64,000 nt of DNA from Clostridium_AD sp050717635 (GTDB lineage: Bacteria; Bacillota; Clostridia; Clostridiales; Clostridiaceae): assembly GCF_050717635.1 (NCBI RefSeq), contig NZ_JBOITO010000025.1, positions 1 to 64,000 of the forward strand, written 5' to 3'. The notes beneath the pieces are model-generated. The model was not told the origin of the DNA. It did not search any database and saw only the letters and a list, made by a program, of their open reading frames with translations. Numbering within the stretch: position 1 is the first letter of the stretch; each line of letters starts with the position of its first letter. Position numbers and translations under genes: made by a program. Shown here piece after piece: positions 16,631 to 26,044 of this stretch.

Positions 16631-16879
16631 ATGGATTCAGCAGGGTTTATAGCAGGAATGTCAGCAATAGGAGCAGGAATAGCAGCTATCGGGGTTATAG
16701 GTGGTGGAATAGGAACAGGAAATGCTACGGCAAAGGCCGTAGAAGGTATTGCAAAACAACCAGAAGCAAGTGATAAGATACTTAGGGCATTAGTTATAGG
16801 TGGTGCTCTATCAGAAGCAACTGCTATCTATGGTTTCTTAATCGCATTATTACTAATTTTGCTTGGTGTAAAAGGATAA
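16631..16879 (+). CDS. atpE: F-type ATP synthase subunit c
   Basis: 82 residues, two membrane helices joined by the polar KQP loop (42-44). Rotor ring subunit; ion-binding carboxylate is Glu62 in SEATAIYG. Of the Na+ signature known from Ilyobacter (Gln in helix 1, Glu-Ser-Thr...Tyr in helix 2), the helix-1 Gln is Thr29 and the Ser is Ala63, while Thr64 and Tyr67 remain; this favours proton over sodium coupling, but does not prove it. AGGAGG ribosome site. A 77-nt structured spacer separates it from atpF. Confidence 0.96.
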   Translation: MDSAGFIAGMSAIGAGIAAIGVIGGGIGTGNATAKAVEGIAKQPEASDKILRALVIGGALSEATAIYGFLIALLLILLGVKG

Positions 16880-16902
16880 GAGAAATAGTAAAAGGAAGGT
16901 AG

Positions 16903-16950
16903 GTGAAAGTCTCGGTTTTCATGAGGTTAAAAGAACTTGATAAACCGTGA
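16903..16950 (+). promoter_or_regulatory. atpE-atpF spacer: 15-codon leader ORF and hairpin
   Basis: GGAAGG is followed by GTG 16903 and 15 codons to TGA 16948-16950, 6 nt before the atpF ATG, which itself lacks a clear ribosome site. Within it CGGTTT (16913-16918) pairs with AAACCG (16942-16947) and the stem continues imperfectly inward (CATGAGGTT with AACTTGAT). This could couple atpF translation to a leader peptide or set the c:b ratio through the hairpin. Confidence 0.4.
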
Positions 16951-16956
16951 TTCTAT

Positions 16957-17439
16957 ATGCTAGAGATGGATTTAGGTAATATTATAGCTGCAATGGTAAA
17001 TTTCCTTTTCCTACTTCTCATTGCTAAATATTTTCTATTTATACCAGTAAGCAAGATATTACAAACGAGAAAACAAGAATTAGATTCTTCTTTTGAAAAG
17101 GCGAATAGTGATAAAGAAGAGGCTAATAGATCAAAAATAGAAAATGGTGAAAAATTAAAGTTAGCAAAACATGAGGGTAAGAAAATAGTTGAAAAATATA
17201 AGAAAAAGGCTGAGAAGATATCTGCAGAAGTAATTCAAAGTGCAAAACAAGAAGCGGAACTTATAATTCAAAGGGCAAGAGTTGAAGTTGAAAGAGAACA
17301 AGAAAAAGCAAAAAGTGAAATTAAAGCGCAAGTTATAGATTTATCTTTAGTATTGTCTGAGAAGGCTCTTGGCAAGCATATCGATGAAAGTGAACACAGA
17401 AAATTAATTGAGGATTTTATTTTTAAGGTAGGTAGCTAA
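16957..17439 (+). CDS. atpF: F-type ATP synthase subunit b
   Basis: 160 residues: one N-terminal membrane helix (about 8-28), then a long charged amphipathic helix (Lys/Glu rich, with the usual ...ARVEVEREQEKAKSE segment) that dimerises as the peripheral stalk and holds F1 via subunit delta. Start codon uncertain between ATG 16957 and ATG 16966; neither has a good ribosome site. The atpH ATG follows 1 nt after the stop. Confidence 0.93.
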   Translation: MLEMDLGNIIAAMVNFLFLLLIAKYFLFIPVSKILQTRKQELDSSFEKANSDKEEANRSKIENGEKLKLAKHEGKKIVEKYKKKAEKISAEVIQSAKQEAELIIQRARVEVEREQEKAKSEIKAQVIDLSLVLSEKALGKHIDESEHRKLIEDFIFKVGS

Positions 17440-17440
17440 A

Positions 17441-17974
17441 ATGTATGAATACTTAGATAAAAGATATGCACTAGCACTATATACAGTTGCTGAGGAAAAA
17501 GGGAAAGTAGAAGAATATTTAAATGATTTACGGGAAATTGTTTCACTTATGAACAATGATGCTAATTTCATGAAATTAATTAAACAGCCTTTTGTATGTA
17601 CGTCTGAAAAGAAGAAGATATTTATTAACATTTTCAAGGGGAGAATTGACGAAGATCTTTTGTCCTTTCTGCTTATTCTTATAGAAAAAGATAGGATACT
17701 TTTTACTGAAGAGAAACTTAAAGAAATGGAAAAGATCCACTTAGAGCGTAATAACACATTGTTAGTAGAGGTTAAAACAGTAATACCACTTAACGATTCT
17801 GAAAGAGAAAACCTCAGAACAAAATTAATAAATATTTATGATAAGAAAATTATATTTGTTGAAAAAATAGACAAAAAAATTATAGGTGGGGTGTATATAA
17901 GGGTCGGAGACGATGTTATTGATGGTACACTAAAAATCAAATTAGAGGAAATGAAAAAATTAATGGCTAAATAG
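17441..17974 (+). CDS. atpH: F-type ATP synthase subunit delta
   Basis: 177 residues, the usual size. N-terminal helical bundle (YLDKRYALALYTVAEEKGKVEEY) that binds the alpha N-terminus, and a C-terminal domain with GGVYIRVGDDVIDGT, the family's most conserved segment. Connects the b stalk to the top of F1. Tightly packed: 1 nt after atpF and 16 nt before atpA. Confidence 0.94.
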   Translation: MYEYLDKRYALALYTVAEEKGKVEEYLNDLREIVSLMNNDANFMKLIKQPFVCTSEKKKIFINIFKGRIDEDLLSFLLILIEKDRILFTEEKLKEMEKIHLERNNTLLVEVKTVIPLNDSERENLRTKLINIYDKKIIFVEKIDKKIIGGVYIRVGDDVIDGTLKIKLEEMKKLMAK

Positions 17975-17990
17975 GAATAGAGGTGAGTTT

Positions 17991-19508
17991 ATGAACATAA
18001 AACCAGAAGAAATAACATCTATAATAAAAAAAGAAATAGAAAGATATGACAAGAAAATTGACACCGTTGACTCAGGTACTATAATTCAAATAGGTGATGG
18101 AATTGCCAGAGTGTATGGGTTAGATGAGTGTATGGAAAATGAAATGTTAGAGTTCCCCAATGGAGTTTTTGGTATGGCGCTAAATTTAGAACAGGATAAT
18201 GTAGGATGTGTGCTTTTAGGGCCTGAAAAGGGTATCAAAGAAGGCGATATTGTAAAGAGAACCGGTAAAGTGGTAGAAGTTCCTGTGGGAGAGGCATTGC
18301 TTGGAAGAGTTGTAAATGCGTTAGGTGTACCTATAGATGGAAAAGGTCCAGTAAAGACTACGCAGACGAGAGAAGTAGAAGTTGAAGCGCCTGGAGTTAT
18401 TGATAGGCAATCAGTTAAAGTTCCACTTCAAACAGGAATAAAATCAATAGACTCTATGGTCCCAATTGGGCGAGGTCAAAGAGAACTTATAATTGGAGAT
18501 AGGCAAACAGGTAAAACAGCCTTAACTATAGATACTATTTTAAATCAAAAGGGTAAAGATGTCATATGTATATATGTAGCAATTGGTCAAAAGCAATCAA
18601 CTGTTGCGCACATTGTTAACACATTATCTGAAATGGGAGCCTTAGATTATACAATAGTGGTGGCATCCACAGCTTCTCATTCAGCACCACTTCAGTATTT
18701 AGCACCCTATGCTGGATGTAGTATGGGAGAATACTTTATGCATAATGGGAAGAATGTATTAATAGTATATGATGATTTATCTAAGCATGCAGTTGCTTAT
18801 AGAGCTATGTCGCTATTACTTCGTAGACCGCCAGGTAGAGAGGCTTATCCAGGAGATATATTTTATATTCATGCAAGGTTACTTGAAAGAGCGGCAAAAC
18901 TTTCAGATAAATTAGGTGGTGGATCATTAACTGCTCTTCCTATAATAGAAACTCTCGCAGGGGATGTTACGGCGTTTATACCAACTAACGTTATTTCTAT
19001 AACAGATGGGCAAATATTTCTTGAGGCTGAACTTTTCCATTCGGGGCAAAGACCTGCTGTTAACGCTGGAATATCGGTATCGAGAGTTGGTGGAAATGCT
19101 CAAATAAAAGCTATGAAACAAGTTACCAGGACTTTAAGACTAGAACTCGCTCAATATAGGGAACTTGTAGCTTTTGCCCAATTTGGTACAGATCTTGATA
19201 AAGATGCGAAGATGAGACTGGAAAAAGGGAAAAGATTAATTGAAATACTAAAGCAGGATCAATATATGCCTATGCCAGTAGAAAAGCAAGTTATGATTTT
19301 CTTTGCTGGAACCAATAACTATCTTACGGATATTCCGGTACACCAAGTGATAAGATTTGAGAGTGAATTTTTAGAATACATGGATACACATCATAGAGAA
19401 ATAGGCAAAGCAATAGTGGATAATAAGATGTTAGATGATGAACTAAAACAGCAACTTATTGAAGCTATAGAGGAGTTTAAAAAAGTATTCTCAATTAAGG
19501 AATTTTAG
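17991..19508 (+). CDS. atpA: F-type ATP synthase subunit alpha
   Basis: 505 residues, full length. Non-catalytic nucleotide-binding subunit of F1: Walker A GDRQTGKTA (about 169-177), the segment IYVAIGQKQSTVA, the signature PAVNAGISVSRVGG, and the arginine finger in the SRVGG region. N-terminal beta-barrel and C-terminal helical domain complete. RBS GAGGTG. A 93-nt gap to atpG holds a short hairpin (GCCTC/GGAGGC-like, 19562-19586). Confidence 0.97.
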   Translation: MNIKPEEITSIIKKEIERYDKKIDTVDSGTIIQIGDGIARVYGLDECMENEMLEFPNGVFGMALNLEQDNVGCVLLGPEKGIKEGDIVKRTGKVVEVPVGEALLGRVVNALGVPIDGKGPVKTTQTREVEVEAPGVIDRQSVKVPLQTGIKSIDSMVPIGRGQRELIIGDRQTGKTALTIDTILNQKGKDVICIYVAIGQKQSTVAHIVNTLSEMGALDYTIVVASTASHSAPLQYLAPYAGCSMGEYFMHNGKNVLIVYDDLSKHAVAYRAMSLLLRRPPGREAYPGDIFYIHARLLERAAKLSDKLGGGSLTALPIIETLAGDVTAFIPTNVISITDGQIFLEAELFHSGQRPAVNAGISVSRVGGNAQIKAMKQVTRTLRLELAQYRELVAFAQFGTDLDKDAKMRLEKGKRLIEILKQDQYMPMPVEKQVMIFFAGTNNYLTDIPVHQVIRFESEFLEYMDTHHREIGKAIVDNKMLDDELKQQLIEAIEEFKKVFSIKEF

Positions 19509-19601
19509 AGTCGTTTTAAAAGGATTAGTTAATGCAAGATAAGTAGGAAAATATCAATTTGCCTCTGTAATATATTTATGGAGGCTAAAGAGAGGTGAAA
19601 C

Positions 19602-20456
19602 ATGGCAGGTATGGGGCTTGTTGCAATTAAGAGAAGAATAAAATCCATAACGAATACTACAAAAATCACCAGAGCCATGGGACTAGTTGCTACAGCTAAA
19701 TACAAGAAGATAAGAGAAAAGGTAGATATTAATAATAATTATATGAATGCCCTAAAGGACACTATTAAAAATTTAATAGATAATTATGAAGGTGATAGTA
19801 TCTATGTAAGAGGAAATAATAGCAACAAAAAATTATATGTTGTACTTACGTCAGATACAGGACTCTGCGGTGGATTCAATTGGTCTATAATAAATGAAAT
19901 GATGATTAAACTTAAAAGTAATAAGGAAGATTATAAAGTTATTATTGTAGGTAAAAAGGGAAAAACCATACTTAAAAAGCTTAATGTTGAAACTGTGGCT
20001 GAATACATTGAAATATCAGATACGCCTTCTTACAAGGAAGCTAAAACGATTATTAATAATGCACTTAGTATGTATAGTAGCGGAGATATAGGGGAAGTTC
20101 ACATTGTTTATAAAAAGCTTATCTCATCATTAAAAAACGAAGTTAAAATTGAGAAGATACTTCCTCTAAATGCTGATAGTGAAGTGAAAAACAGTAAAGA
20201 ATATGTAGATATTGAGGCAATAGATGAAAAATTAATGTATGAGATTGCCACCTTATTTTTAAGCGGTAAAATGTTGAACTCTATGCTACATTCAAAGGCT
20301 AGTGAACACAGAACTAGAATGCAGTCAATGGGGTCAGCTACTGACAATGCTAACGAAATACTTGATAAACTTAAATTGAGTTATAATAGAATTAGACAAA
20401 GCGCAATTACACAAGCAATTTCAGAAATAGTTGGAGGGGCGGAAGCTCAAAGGTAA
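19602..20456 (+). CDS. atpG: F-type ATP synthase subunit gamma
   Basis: 284 residues. Central rotating shaft. N-terminal helix with the conserved IKRRIKSITNTTKITRAM and the C-terminal helix ending in ...YNRIRQSAITQAISEIVGGAEA, which together form the coiled coil inside the alpha/beta ring; the middle Rossmann-like domain carries TSDTGLCGGFN. Complete. RBS AGAGAGGTG. Followed within 6-15 nt by atpD. Confidence 0.96.
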   Translation: MAGMGLVAIKRRIKSITNTTKITRAMGLVATAKYKKIREKVDINNNYMNALKDTIKNLIDNYEGDSIYVRGNNSNKKLYVVLTSDTGLCGGFNWSIINEMMIKLKSNKEDYKVIIVGKKGKTILKKLNVETVAEYIEISDTPSYKEAKTIINNALSMYSSGDIGEVHIVYKKLISSLKNEVKIEKILPLNADSEVKNSKEYVDIEAIDEKLMYEIATLFLSGKMLNSMLHSKASEHRTRMQSMGSATDNANEILDKLKLSYNRIRQSAITQAISEIVGGAEAQR

Positions 20457-20471
20457 AAGGGAGTGAGAGAA

Positions 20472-21869
20472 GTGCCAGGACATATAGGAAAAGTAGTACA
20501 AATAATAGGGCCTGTTATAGACATAAAGTTTGAATCAGAGGGCCTTCCTAATATTCACAATAGCATTGAAATTCAGATGGAAGATAGAGTTATCGTAGCT
20601 GAGGTTGAGCAACATATCGGTGATGATATTATAAGATCAATAGCTATGGAAAGCACAGAAGGGTTAAGGAGAGGATTAAAAGCTGTTGATACTGGAAATC
20701 CAATATCAGTCCCAGTTGGAAATGTAGTACTGGGAAGGCTATTTAATGTTCTTGGAAAACCTATTGATGAAATGGGAGAAGTTGTGGCGGATAAATACAT
20801 GCCTATTCATAGATTAGCCCCAACCTTTGAAGAGCAGTCTGTTAACCCAGAAATGTTTGAAACAGGTATTAAGGTAATAGACTTAATAGCACCTTATCAA
20901 TTGGGCGGTAAAATTGGACTTTTTGGTGGTGCAGGGGTTGGTAAAACGGTCCTTATTCAAGAACTTATGAACAATATTGCAAAAGAAAATAATGGACTTT
21001 CGGTATTTACAGGAGTTGGGGAGAGAACAAGAGAAGGTAATGACCTTTATAATGAAATGAAAGAGTCGGGAGTTATAGATAAAACGGCATTAGTTTTTGG
21101 CCAGATGAATGAGCCGCCAGGAGCTAGAATGAGAGTTGCTTTAACTGGTCTTACCATGTGTGAGCATTTTAGAGATCAGGGGCAAGATGTACTGTTATTT
21201 ATAGATAATATTTTTAGATTTACACAGGCTGGTTCAGAAGTGTCAGCACTCCTTGGAAGAATACCAAGTGCTGTTGGGTATCAACCAACACTGGCTACGG
21301 AGATGGGAGCACTTCAAGAGAGAATTACATCTACGAAACAAGGATCTATTACATCGGTGCAGGCTGTGTATGTACCGGCAGATGACTTAACAGACCCAGC
21401 ACCGGCTGCTACATTTACTCATCTCGATGCTACTACGGTACTCTCTAGAGGAATAGTTGAGCTTGGTATTTATCCGGCAGTAGACCCGCTAGAATCTACC
21501 TCAACAATGCTTGATCCTAGGATAGTTGGTAGAGAACATTATGATGTTACAATAAAGGTTAGACATATATTAGAAAGATATAAAGAACTTCAAGATATTA
21601 TTGCAATACTTGGTATAGATGAATTATCTGAAGAGGATAAAACGGTAGTACTAAGGGCGAGAAAGGTTCAAAGATTTTTCTCACAACCATTTACTGTTGC
21701 AGAACAATTTACTGGAATGAAGGGCAAATTTGTTAAGGTAAAAGAAACAGTAAGAGGGTTTAAAGAAATACTTGAAGGCAAGCATGACAAATTACCAGAA
21801 GCAGCATTTATGTTTGTTGGTTCTATAGAAGAAGCAGTAGAAAAAGCAAAAACGCTAGCTAGTGAATAA
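20472..21869 (+). CDS. atpD: F-type ATP synthase subunit beta
   Basis: 465 residues from GTG 20472 (GGGAG 8 nt upstream; GTG 20463 in frame is the alternative, giving 468). Catalytic subunit: Walker A GGAGVGKTV, GERTREGN with the catalytic Glu/Arg, DNIFRFTQAGSEVSALLGR, and the Walker B Asp in LLFIDN. C-terminal domain includes the DELSEED loop as DELSEED. Complete and typical. Confidence 0.97.
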   Translation: MPGHIGKVVQIIGPVIDIKFESEGLPNIHNSIEIQMEDRVIVAEVEQHIGDDIIRSIAMESTEGLRRGLKAVDTGNPISVPVGNVVLGRLFNVLGKPIDEMGEVVADKYMPIHRLAPTFEEQSVNPEMFETGIKVIDLIAPYQLGGKIGLFGGAGVGKTVLIQELMNNIAKENNGLSVFTGVGERTREGNDLYNEMKESGVIDKTALVFGQMNEPPGARMRVALTGLTMCEHFRDQGQDVLLFIDNIFRFTQAGSEVSALLGRIPSAVGYQPTLATEMGALQERITSTKQGSITSVQAVYVPADDLTDPAPAATFTHLDATTVLSRGIVELGIYPAVDPLESTSTMLDPRIVGREHYDVTIKVRHILERYKELQDIIAILGIDELSEEDKTVVLRARKVQRFFSQPFTVAEQFTGMKGKFVKVKETVRGFKEILEGKHDKLPEAAFMFVGSIEEAVEKAKTLASE

Positions 21870-21914
21870 GGCGTTTATAATAGAATATGAACAATGAAAT
21901 GGAAGTGTTTTTAT

Positions 21915-22313
21915 ATGGAAAATCATATGAAGCTTACTATACTCACTCCTGAAAAAGAGTTTTATAGTGGTGAAATCCTCAGTTTGAATACGGAGAATGA
22001 TGATGGTAGGTTTGGTATTCTTGCGAACCATGTTGCTATGATCTCTCCAACAAAACCTACAGTAACAAAATTTATCGAGTTAAATGGTAAAGACTTAAAA
22101 GCTTTTACGGGAGCAGGAATTTTAAGAGTGCATAATGAGGGCGTAGAAATGTTATGTAGTACCTGTGAATGGCCACAAGATATAGATTTAGCAAGAGCAA
22201 ATAGAGCTAAAGAAAGAGCAGAAGAAAGATTGACTCATAAGGATGATATTGATGTTAAAAGAGCAGAAAATGCTATTTTAAGGGCGCTTATGAGAATAAA
22301 AACAAAAGAATAG
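21915..22313 (+). CDS. atpC: F-type ATP synthase subunit epsilon
   Basis: 132 residues from ATG 21915, chosen because GGAAG lies 9 nt upstream; ATG 21894 would add seven unusual residues. N-terminal beta-sandwich (LTILTPEKEFYSGEI, GRFGILANHVAM) and C-terminal helical hairpin (RAKERAEERL...) complete. Couples rotor to c-ring and can inhibit hydrolysis. Last gene of the operon; a terminator follows directly. Confidence 0.95.
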   Translation: MENHMKLTILTPEKEFYSGEILSLNTENDDGRFGILANHVAMISPTKPTVTKFIELNGKDLKAFTGAGILRVHNEGVEMLCSTCEWPQDIDLARANRAKERAEERLTHKDDIDVKRAENAILRALMRIKTKE

Positions 22314-22320
22314 GGAGTAT

Positions 22321-22354
22321 AAAATGGAGATAAATTAATTTGTCTCCATTTTTT
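22321..22354 (+). terminator. Terminator of the atp operon
   Basis: AAATGGAGATAAAT/ATTTGTCTCCATTT stem (one G-T pair) followed by TTT. Confidence 0.8.
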
Positions 22355-22617
22355 ACGTCAAAAAATGAGGTTAAATTCTTTTAAGCACATTTTCGTCTAA
22401 GTTTTATATATTAATAATATAGAGAATAGACATATATAACAATCAATTCATAAGTTTAACTCTTATAAGATCCCCTATCTATACTATTTAATGAAATAGC
22501 CCTCTTCACATTTGTGCTGGGGGATGATTTTATTAATGGTAACAATATAAAGGTCCTTTTAAAGAATATAAAAGTAAATTATTGTCAATAATTCAATTAA
22601 AGGATAGGGGGATTAAA
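22355..22617 (+). other. Intergenic region upstream of the ywmB-like gene
   Basis: No gene. Contains a weak hairpin (ATAAG/CTTAT near 22448-22468) and the GGGGG ribosome site of the next gene. A promoter must lie here but no hexamer pair is convincing. Confidence 0.35.
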
Positions 22618-23331
22618 ATGAAAAGAAAAAGTATTGTACTTTTGTGTATAGTAATATGTTTAATTATTTTTGGAATTAATGTTAGCTTTTCAGATGCGCA
22701 GGAGAAAATTAATTTATTTGATGAAATACTACTGGAAACTAAAGGTGAAATTTCAGAATATGGACTCAGGGTAAATTTTGAAACGAAAGAAATACCAAAG
22801 GAAGTATGTAACTATTTATTTCAAACATTAGATCTTGATAATAAAGAAATAAGATCAAAAATTTTTGAAAATGAAGATTACTACTCTATTGAGTTTTCAG
22901 GTGGGAATATTAAGGGATATATACAGGCTTTAAAAAGTAATAGCAAGCACGTAATAACTGTAAACATGAGCAAGATAGGTAATGAAAATGGACTGGTATC
23001 TCTTAAAAATAAAGTTAGCCTTAGCATTGGACATAGAGGGGAGAATATTAAATATTATCAATATTTGAAGGCAAAAATCAGAGAAAACAGTGAAAATGTA
23101 GAAGATATTTATAGCGTTAATCAAAGTATAATAAAGATTCTAGAATCGCATGGAACTAAAAACATTGAGACGGTTAATATTAATAGTGGATTAAGTACTG
23201 TGGCATATACGAAAAATTATAATGCCGTAGTAAATAATAACAAGCTAATTGATTTTAATTATGCTGTATGTAATTATTCATCTGGAAGGTACATTATCAT
23301 AGGTACACCTGAAATAATTACAACTTATTGA
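22618..23331 (+). CDS. YwmB-family secreted protein
   Basis: 237 residues from ATG 22618 (AGGGGG upstream), so that the protein begins with a basic residue cluster and a hydrophobic signal segment (about 5-25). The mature part is alpha/beta, with no catalytic motif. The family (YwmB, TATA-box-binding-like fold) has unknown function but sits in front of murA and spoIID in many sporulating Firmicutes, the same order as here. Ends 27 nt before murA. Confidence 0.65.
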   Translation: MKRKSIVLLCIVICLIIFGINVSFSDAQEKINLFDEILLETKGEISEYGLRVNFETKEIPKEVCNYLFQTLDLDNKEIRSKIFENEDYYSIEFSGGNIKGYIQALKSNSKHVITVNMSKIGNENGLVSLKNKVSLSIGHRGENIKYYQYLKAKIRENSENVEDIYSVNQSIIKILESHGTKNIETVNINSGLSTVAYTKNYNAVVNNNKLIDFNYAVCNYSSGRYIIIGTPEIITTY

Positions 23332-23358
23332 AAATTAATAATATGGTGGAGGAAAAAA

Positions 23359-24630
23359 ATGGATGAGTTAATAATAAGTGGTGGGAAAAAATTACAGGGG
23401 GAAGTGAATATTAGTGCATCTAAAAATGCAGTGCTTCCTATACTTGCAGCAACAATATTAAATGGTAATAGTTGTATCATTGAAAACGCACCTATGCTTG
23501 AAGATGTATTTGTAATATGTGAGGTATTAAAATCTCTTAAAGCAGATGTTAGTATAGATAAAATAAACAATAGAGTTAAAATTAATACTGCAAATCTATT
23601 TGATAATGATGCTAACGATGAATTAGTTAGAAAAATGAGGGCTTCTTTTTTAATAATGGGTCCGATGATTGGAAGGTTTGGAAACTTTAAAATTTCTTTG
23701 CCTGGTGGATGTAATATTGGAACCAGACCCATTGATCTACATTTAAAAGGATTATCTGCACTAGGTGCAGAGGTATCTGTAGGGCACGGATATGTGGAGG
23801 CAAAAGCTAAAAAATTAAGAGGCAATAACATATATTTAGATTATCCTTCAGTAGGTGCTACAGAAAATATAATGATGGCGGCCACACTAGCTGAGGGAGA
23901 AACAGTGATTGGAAATGCAGCAGAAGAACCAGAAATTGTAGATTTAGCGAGGTTTTTAAGGGCTATGGGAGCAGAAATAAGTGGAGAAGGCACAGATACT
24001 ATTAGAATTTTGGGGGTCAAAGATTTTAAATTTAAAGAAGTCGTTTATAAACCCATTTATGATAGGATAGAGGCAGGAACATTTATGATAACTGCTGCAA
24101 TAACAAAAAGCATGTTCAAAATCAATGGTACTGATCAAATTCATTTAAAACCAATAATAGCAAAACTTACGGAAATGGGAGTAGCGATTGAGGTTAATAG
24201 AAATAGTATAATAGTTGATGGTAGGAATAAGTTAAATCCAATAGATATAAAAACCATGCCATATCCAGGATTTCCAACGGATATGCAAGCTCAAATGATG
24301 AGTTTGTTATGTACTGTAAAAGGTACGAGCATAATTACAGAAACTATTTTTGAAAATAGGTTTATGCATGCTGTAGAACTCAAGAGAATGGGAGCAAATA
24401 TAAAAATAGAAGGTAGAAGCGCAGTAATTGAAGGTATAGACAAGTTCACAGGTTCGGAAGTTAAAGCTACTGATTTAAGGGCAGGAGCGGCATTAATATT
24501 GGCAGGGCTTACAGCAGAGGGCCCCACTATAATAAGTGACATATATCATATTGATAGAGGATATGTTTGTATTGAAGAAAAATTAAGGGGTTTAGGAGCG
24601 GATATAAAAAGAGTAAGTTCTAGTAAATAA
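23359..24630 (+). CDS. murA: UDP-N-acetylglucosamine 1-carboxyvinyltransferase
   Basis: 423 residues. Adds enolpyruvate to UDP-GlcNAc, the first committed step of peptidoglycan synthesis, in the cytosol; target of fosfomycin. Evidence: SASKNAVLPILAA near residue 14-26 with the catalytic Lys-Asn, the active-site Cys in LPGGCNIGTRPID, RYTDTGTFMITA-like EAGTFMITAAI and the C-terminal DLRAGAALILAGL. Cys is present, so fosfomycin-sensitive form. Followed by a strong terminator before spoIID. Confidence 0.95.
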   Translation: MDELIISGGKKLQGEVNISASKNAVLPILAATILNGNSCIIENAPMLEDVFVICEVLKSLKADVSIDKINNRVKINTANLFDNDANDELVRKMRASFLIMGPMIGRFGNFKISLPGGCNIGTRPIDLHLKGLSALGAEVSVGHGYVEAKAKKLRGNNIYLDYPSVGATENIMMAATLAEGETVIGNAAEEPEIVDLARFLRAMGAEISGEGTDTIRILGVKDFKFKEVVYKPIYDRIEAGTFMITAAITKSMFKINGTDQIHLKPIIAKLTEMGVAIEVNRNSIIVDGRNKLNPIDIKTMPYPGFPTDMQAQMMSLLCTVKGTSIITETIFENRFMHAVELKRMGANIKIEGRSAVIEGIDKFTGSEVKATDLRAGAALILAGLTAEGPTIISDIYHIDRGYVCIEEKLRGLGADIKRVSSSK

Positions 24631-24698
24631 TATAATGAAGTTTATTTACTTTTAATAATAAAATGATATAATTATTTATTTTTAATATAAAATATAAT

Positions 24699-24739
24699 AA
24701 ATTGGAATATATAAGTTAGTGTATATTCCAATTTTTTTT
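24699..24739 (+). terminator. Terminator after murA
   Basis: Perfect 13-bp stem AAATTGGAATATA/TATATTCCAATTT with a 10-nt loop, then a T-run. Confidence 0.8.
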
Positions 24740-24782
24740 ATGGTTTAAGTATTACTATATTGTATAGCGAGAGGAGAAAAAA

Positions 24783-25835
24783 ATGAGAAGAGTTTTTATT
24801 ACAAGACATTTGAAAAACTTTCTTTTGTTAATAGTTGCATTTATAGCATTTATAGTTATAACTTCTCTTTTAATAGTGGGAGGGGAAGGTAATAAAAGTA
24901 CGAATAAAAAAGATTTTGTAAATAAATTTGAAATTAATGAAAGCGCTACTAAATATATTTCGCTTCCCAAAATTTCTAGTGTTAAAGTGCTTATCACAAA
25001 AGAAAATATTATACGGGACATTAATTTAGAAGAATATGTTACTGGGGTTGTTGCTTCTGAAATGCCGGCAGCTTTTGATATAGAAGCTTTAAAAGCTCAA
25101 GCAGTAGCTTCTAGGACCTATGCTTTAGCTCATATATCTGAATTAGATGGAGCACCTTGCAAAAATGGTAAAGGGGCTGATTTATGTGACACGGTCCATT
25201 GTCAAGTTTATAAGACTAAGGACGAATTAATAAGAGCATGGGAAAAGGCAAGCAAAAATTCAGGAGAAAAATACTTTCAAAAAATTAAAATGGCGGTTGA
25301 AAGTACGTCAGGGCAAGTATTAACCTATAATAGTAAATTAGTAATGGAGCCTTATTATTTTGCAACCAGTAGTGGCAAAACGGAAAATTCTGAAGATGTA
25401 TTTAGTGGTAGTGTACCTTATTTAAAGAGTGTAGAAAGTCCAGGAGAAGAAAGAGCAGGAAGTTTTAAAAGTAGCAACATTTTTAAGTATAGTGAGCTTA
25501 GTAGAATTATAAATAACAATTATAATAATGCTAATTTATCACTAGCTAACATTAAGAAGGGAATAAAAATAATTGAGCGGAGTGAGGCTGGAAGCGTCAA
25601 GATTATCAAGGTAGGAAGTATAACCATGACAGGTAGTAAATTTAGGACTATGCTAGGGTTAAAGTCATCTAATTTTGAAATAGTGTTTAGCTTAAATGAC
25701 GTAGAAATAAATTGCAGTGGATATGGTCATGGAGTAGGAATGAGCCAATGGGGTGCTGATGCAATGGCTAAGTCTGGAAAAAATTATATTGAAATATTAA
25801 ATCATTATTATAGCGGTACTGTTATATCAAAATAA
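24783..25835 (+). CDS. spoIID: Stage II sporulation protein D
   Basis: 350 residues. Membrane-anchored lytic transglycosylase that, with SpoIIP and SpoIIM, thins septal peptidoglycan during engulfment. One N-terminal transmembrane helix (about 13-33), then the SpoIID domain with EEYVTGVVASEMPA (catalytic Glu region), QAVASRTYAL, SSGKTENSEDVF and the C-terminal GYGHGVGMSQWGADAMA. Complete. GAGAGGAG ribosome site. Probably a mother-cell sigma-E gene by family; I could not fix the promoter. Confidence 0.95.
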   Translation: MRRVFITRHLKNFLLLIVAFIAFIVITSLLIVGGEGNKSTNKKDFVNKFEINESATKYISLPKISSVKVLITKENIIRDINLEEYVTGVVASEMPAAFDIEALKAQAVASRTYALAHISELDGAPCKNGKGADLCDTVHCQVYKTKDELIRAWEKASKNSGEKYFQKIKMAVESTSGQVLTYNSKLVMEPYYFATSSGKTENSEDVFSGSVPYLKSVESPGEERAGSFKSSNIFKYSELSRIINNNYNNANLSLANIKKGIKIIERSEAGSVKIIKVGSITMTGSKFRTMLGLKSSNFEIVFSLNDVEINCSGYGHGVGMSQWGADAMAKSGKNYIEILNHYYSGTVISK

Positions 25836-25850
25836 AAAATCATATAGTTA

Positions 25851-25888
25851 AGCTGGTTATTCTCTAAAAAAGATAACCGGTTTTTTTA
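25851..25888 (+). terminator. Terminator after spoIID
   Basis: CTGGTTAT/ATAACCGG stem (one G-T pair) followed by seven T. Confidence 0.75.
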
Positions 25889-26044
25889 TTTATTCATTAA
25901 AATTGAAGGTAAATAAAAAAAGATTCATATAAATAATGGATTAAAGCTAAAAATAATACAAAAATATGAAATAAATAGAAAAAAATTTATAAAATATGTA
26001 TGTTTTAATACATTATGGACAAAAATACAAGTGGAGGTGTTTGT

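Noticed and set aside
16631..16879. Sodium-type ATP synthase
   Set aside because: Key Na+ ligand positions in subunit c are not conserved, though experiment would be needed to exclude it.
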